The notes beneath the pieces were generated by a model, which did no database searches, was not told the DNA's origin, and worked only from the letters and a program-made list of their open reading frames with translations. A program made the translations under genes and the position numbers. A DNA stretch of 6,926 nucleotides from JAFGTF01 sp035527995 (GTDB taxonomy: Bacteria > Spirochaetota > B62-G9 > DRHN01), in contig DATKZJ010000242.1 of assembly GCA_035527995.1 (NCBI GenBank), positions 1-6,926 of the forward strand. The letters are read 5' to 3'. The first letter of the stretch is position 1, and the number at the start of each line of letters is the position of its first letter. This document shows, piece after piece, positions 5,958 through 6,926 of the stretch.

Positions 5958-6926
5958 CTATTGCCCAAGGACCACGAACTTTCCGTTCTTTACTGTGAGC
6001 ATTTCGAAGGCTTCCGGTGTCAGACCGCAGTGGTCGTCTGCCGTGAAGTTGAAGACACCGCCGGTCCCGACAAATCCCTTTCTATTCTCAATATAATCTC
6101 TGATTCCCTCCTTATCGGCACCGGCCTCTTTTAGCGCCTCGATAATAAGCCATGTCGCATCCCACGCGTGACCGCCGAAAGTACTGACAGAATCGTTGAA
6201 CTTGTTTTCGTACATCGTCTTGTACTCAACAAGGACCTTCTGCTGAGGATCTGATGCAGGGACCGTGTCAACGGCGAGGAGTCTGCCCGCAGGGAATATG
6301 ATGCCCTCTGCTGCGGCACCGGCAGCCTCAACAAATTTTATATTCCCGAATCCATGGCTCTGGAACAGTTGTATGTTCATACCGAGCTGAACCATATTCT
6401 TGGCAACGATGGCCTGCGCCGGAACTATCGACCAGTTCACGATTGCCTGTGCATCTGTTCCCCTGATCTTTGTGAGTTGGGCTGTCATGTCCGTGTCCTG
6501 CGGCCCGTACGTTTCATCTGCTATGATCTTCAAACCATATTTCGGTGCCAGTTTTCTAAGCTGCTCTCTTCCGGCACTTCCGAATCCCGTAGTACCCGAT
6601 ATGAGGGCGATTTTGGAAATACCGTGGTCTACCATATAGCCGTATATCCTGTCAACCGCATGGCTGTCACGCTGCGGAGTCTTGAATACCCATTTCTTTA
6701 CAGGACTGACAATGGTCTCTGCAGCAGCGCAGGAGACAAGAGGAGTTTGTGCTTTTTCGACTATTGGAATAGCGGCCATTGTCGTTCCGCTGCGCGACGG
6801 CCCGACTATTGCAAGCACCTTGTCGCTGTTGATGAGCTTTTTAACCGCATTTACAGTCTTTGTCTCGTCTCCGACCGTATCCTCGATAACCGCCTCAACC
6901 GGAATACCGTCGATTCCTCCCTGAGC
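5958..6926 (-). CDS. livK: Periplasmic branched-chain amino acid-type binding protein LivK (N-terminus outside window)
   Basis: Substrate-binding component of the importer, a Leu/Ile/Val-binding-type bilobed periplasmic protein. 322 residues are visible. The frame is open to the window edge and starts within lobe 1 (QGGIDGIPVEAVIEDTVGD, typical of the family), so the GTG at 6818 is internal and the signal peptide lies outside. Visible landmarks in fragment numbering are the ligand-lobe segment AIVGPSRSGTTMAAIP (39-54), VSCAAAE with KKWVFKTPQ shortly after, the hinge-proximal GTTGFGSAG region, and FGGHAWDATWLIIEALKEAG toward the C-terminus. It ends in VLGQ and TAG. It is upstream of livH by 129 bp, which carry a terminator and a promoter. 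This subgroup includes binders of amino acids, amides and aromatic acids, so the ligand is not assigned. Confidence 0.9.
   Translation of the reverse strand, partial: AQGGIDGIPVEAVIEDTVGDETKTVNAVKKLINSDKVLAIVGPSRSGTTMAAIPIVEKAQTPLVSCAAAETIVSPVKKWVFKTPQRDSHAVDRIYGYMVDHGISKIALISGTTGFGSAGREQLRKLAPKYGLKIIADETYGPQDTDMTAQLTKIRGTDAQAIVNWSIVPAQAIVAKNMVQLGMNIQLFQSHGFGNIKFVEAAGAAAEGIIFPAGRLLAVDTVPASDPQQKVLVEYKTMYENKFNDSVSTFGGHAWDATWLIIEALKEAGADKEGIRDYIENRKGFVGTGGVFNFTADDHCGLTPEAFEMLTVKNGKFVVLGQ

Noticed and set aside
6816..6818. GTG as the start of livK
   Set aside because: The frame stays open to the window edge and the upstream residues match the family, so the gene simply runs out of the window.

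Overview
The window is an ordinary-looking bacterial chromosome segment of roughly balanced GC content. It holds the 3' end of a clpB chaperone gene on the + strand. A convergent block on the - strand reads livK (partial) > livH > livM > livG > livF > paaK-like AMP-forming CoA ligase. A branched-chain-amino-acid-type (HAAT) ABC importer next to a phenylacetate-CoA-ligase-type enzyme is a combination I associate with Gram-negative, often anaerobic, metabolically versatile bacteria such as Desulfobacterota or Nitrospirota. That taxonomic guess is inference from gene content only.

Layout: 2-706 (+) is the ClpB C-terminal AAA+ (D2) module. 709-788 is a repeat-rich, hairpin-forming spacer between the convergent clpB and paaK ends. 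789-2087 (-) is the CoA ligase. 2093-2204 is a second spacer made of the same repeat family. 2205-2924 (-) is livF. 2934-3171 is an unusually long spacer inside the liv cluster, with one possible 31-codon ORF. 3172-5828 (-) holds the tightly packed livG, livM and livH. 5829-5957 contains a strong hairpin (livK terminator) and then a near-consensus sigma-70 promoter driving livH onward. 5958 to the window end (-) is livK, lacking its N-terminus.

How it works together: LivK would capture the ligand in the periplasm, LivH and LivM form the membrane channel, and LivG and LivF power it by ATP hydrolysis. The ligase would activate a carboxylic acid to its CoA thioester. The substrate may be a branched-chain amino acid or, given the ligase, an aromatic or other carboxylic acid; the sequence does not decide.

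No undescribed defence, mobile or enzymatic system is evident. The points most worth a second look are: (1) an inverted-repeat family that fills both spacers around paaK, begins directly at the stop codons of clpB, paaK and livF, and appears to supply the paaK ribosome binding site; (2) the terminator-promoter pair separating livK from livHMGF; (3) a degenerate ABC signature in LivG beside a canonical one in LivF; (4) an altered C-terminal catalytic motif in the ligase; (5) a 15-bp in-frame tandem repeat in ClpB.
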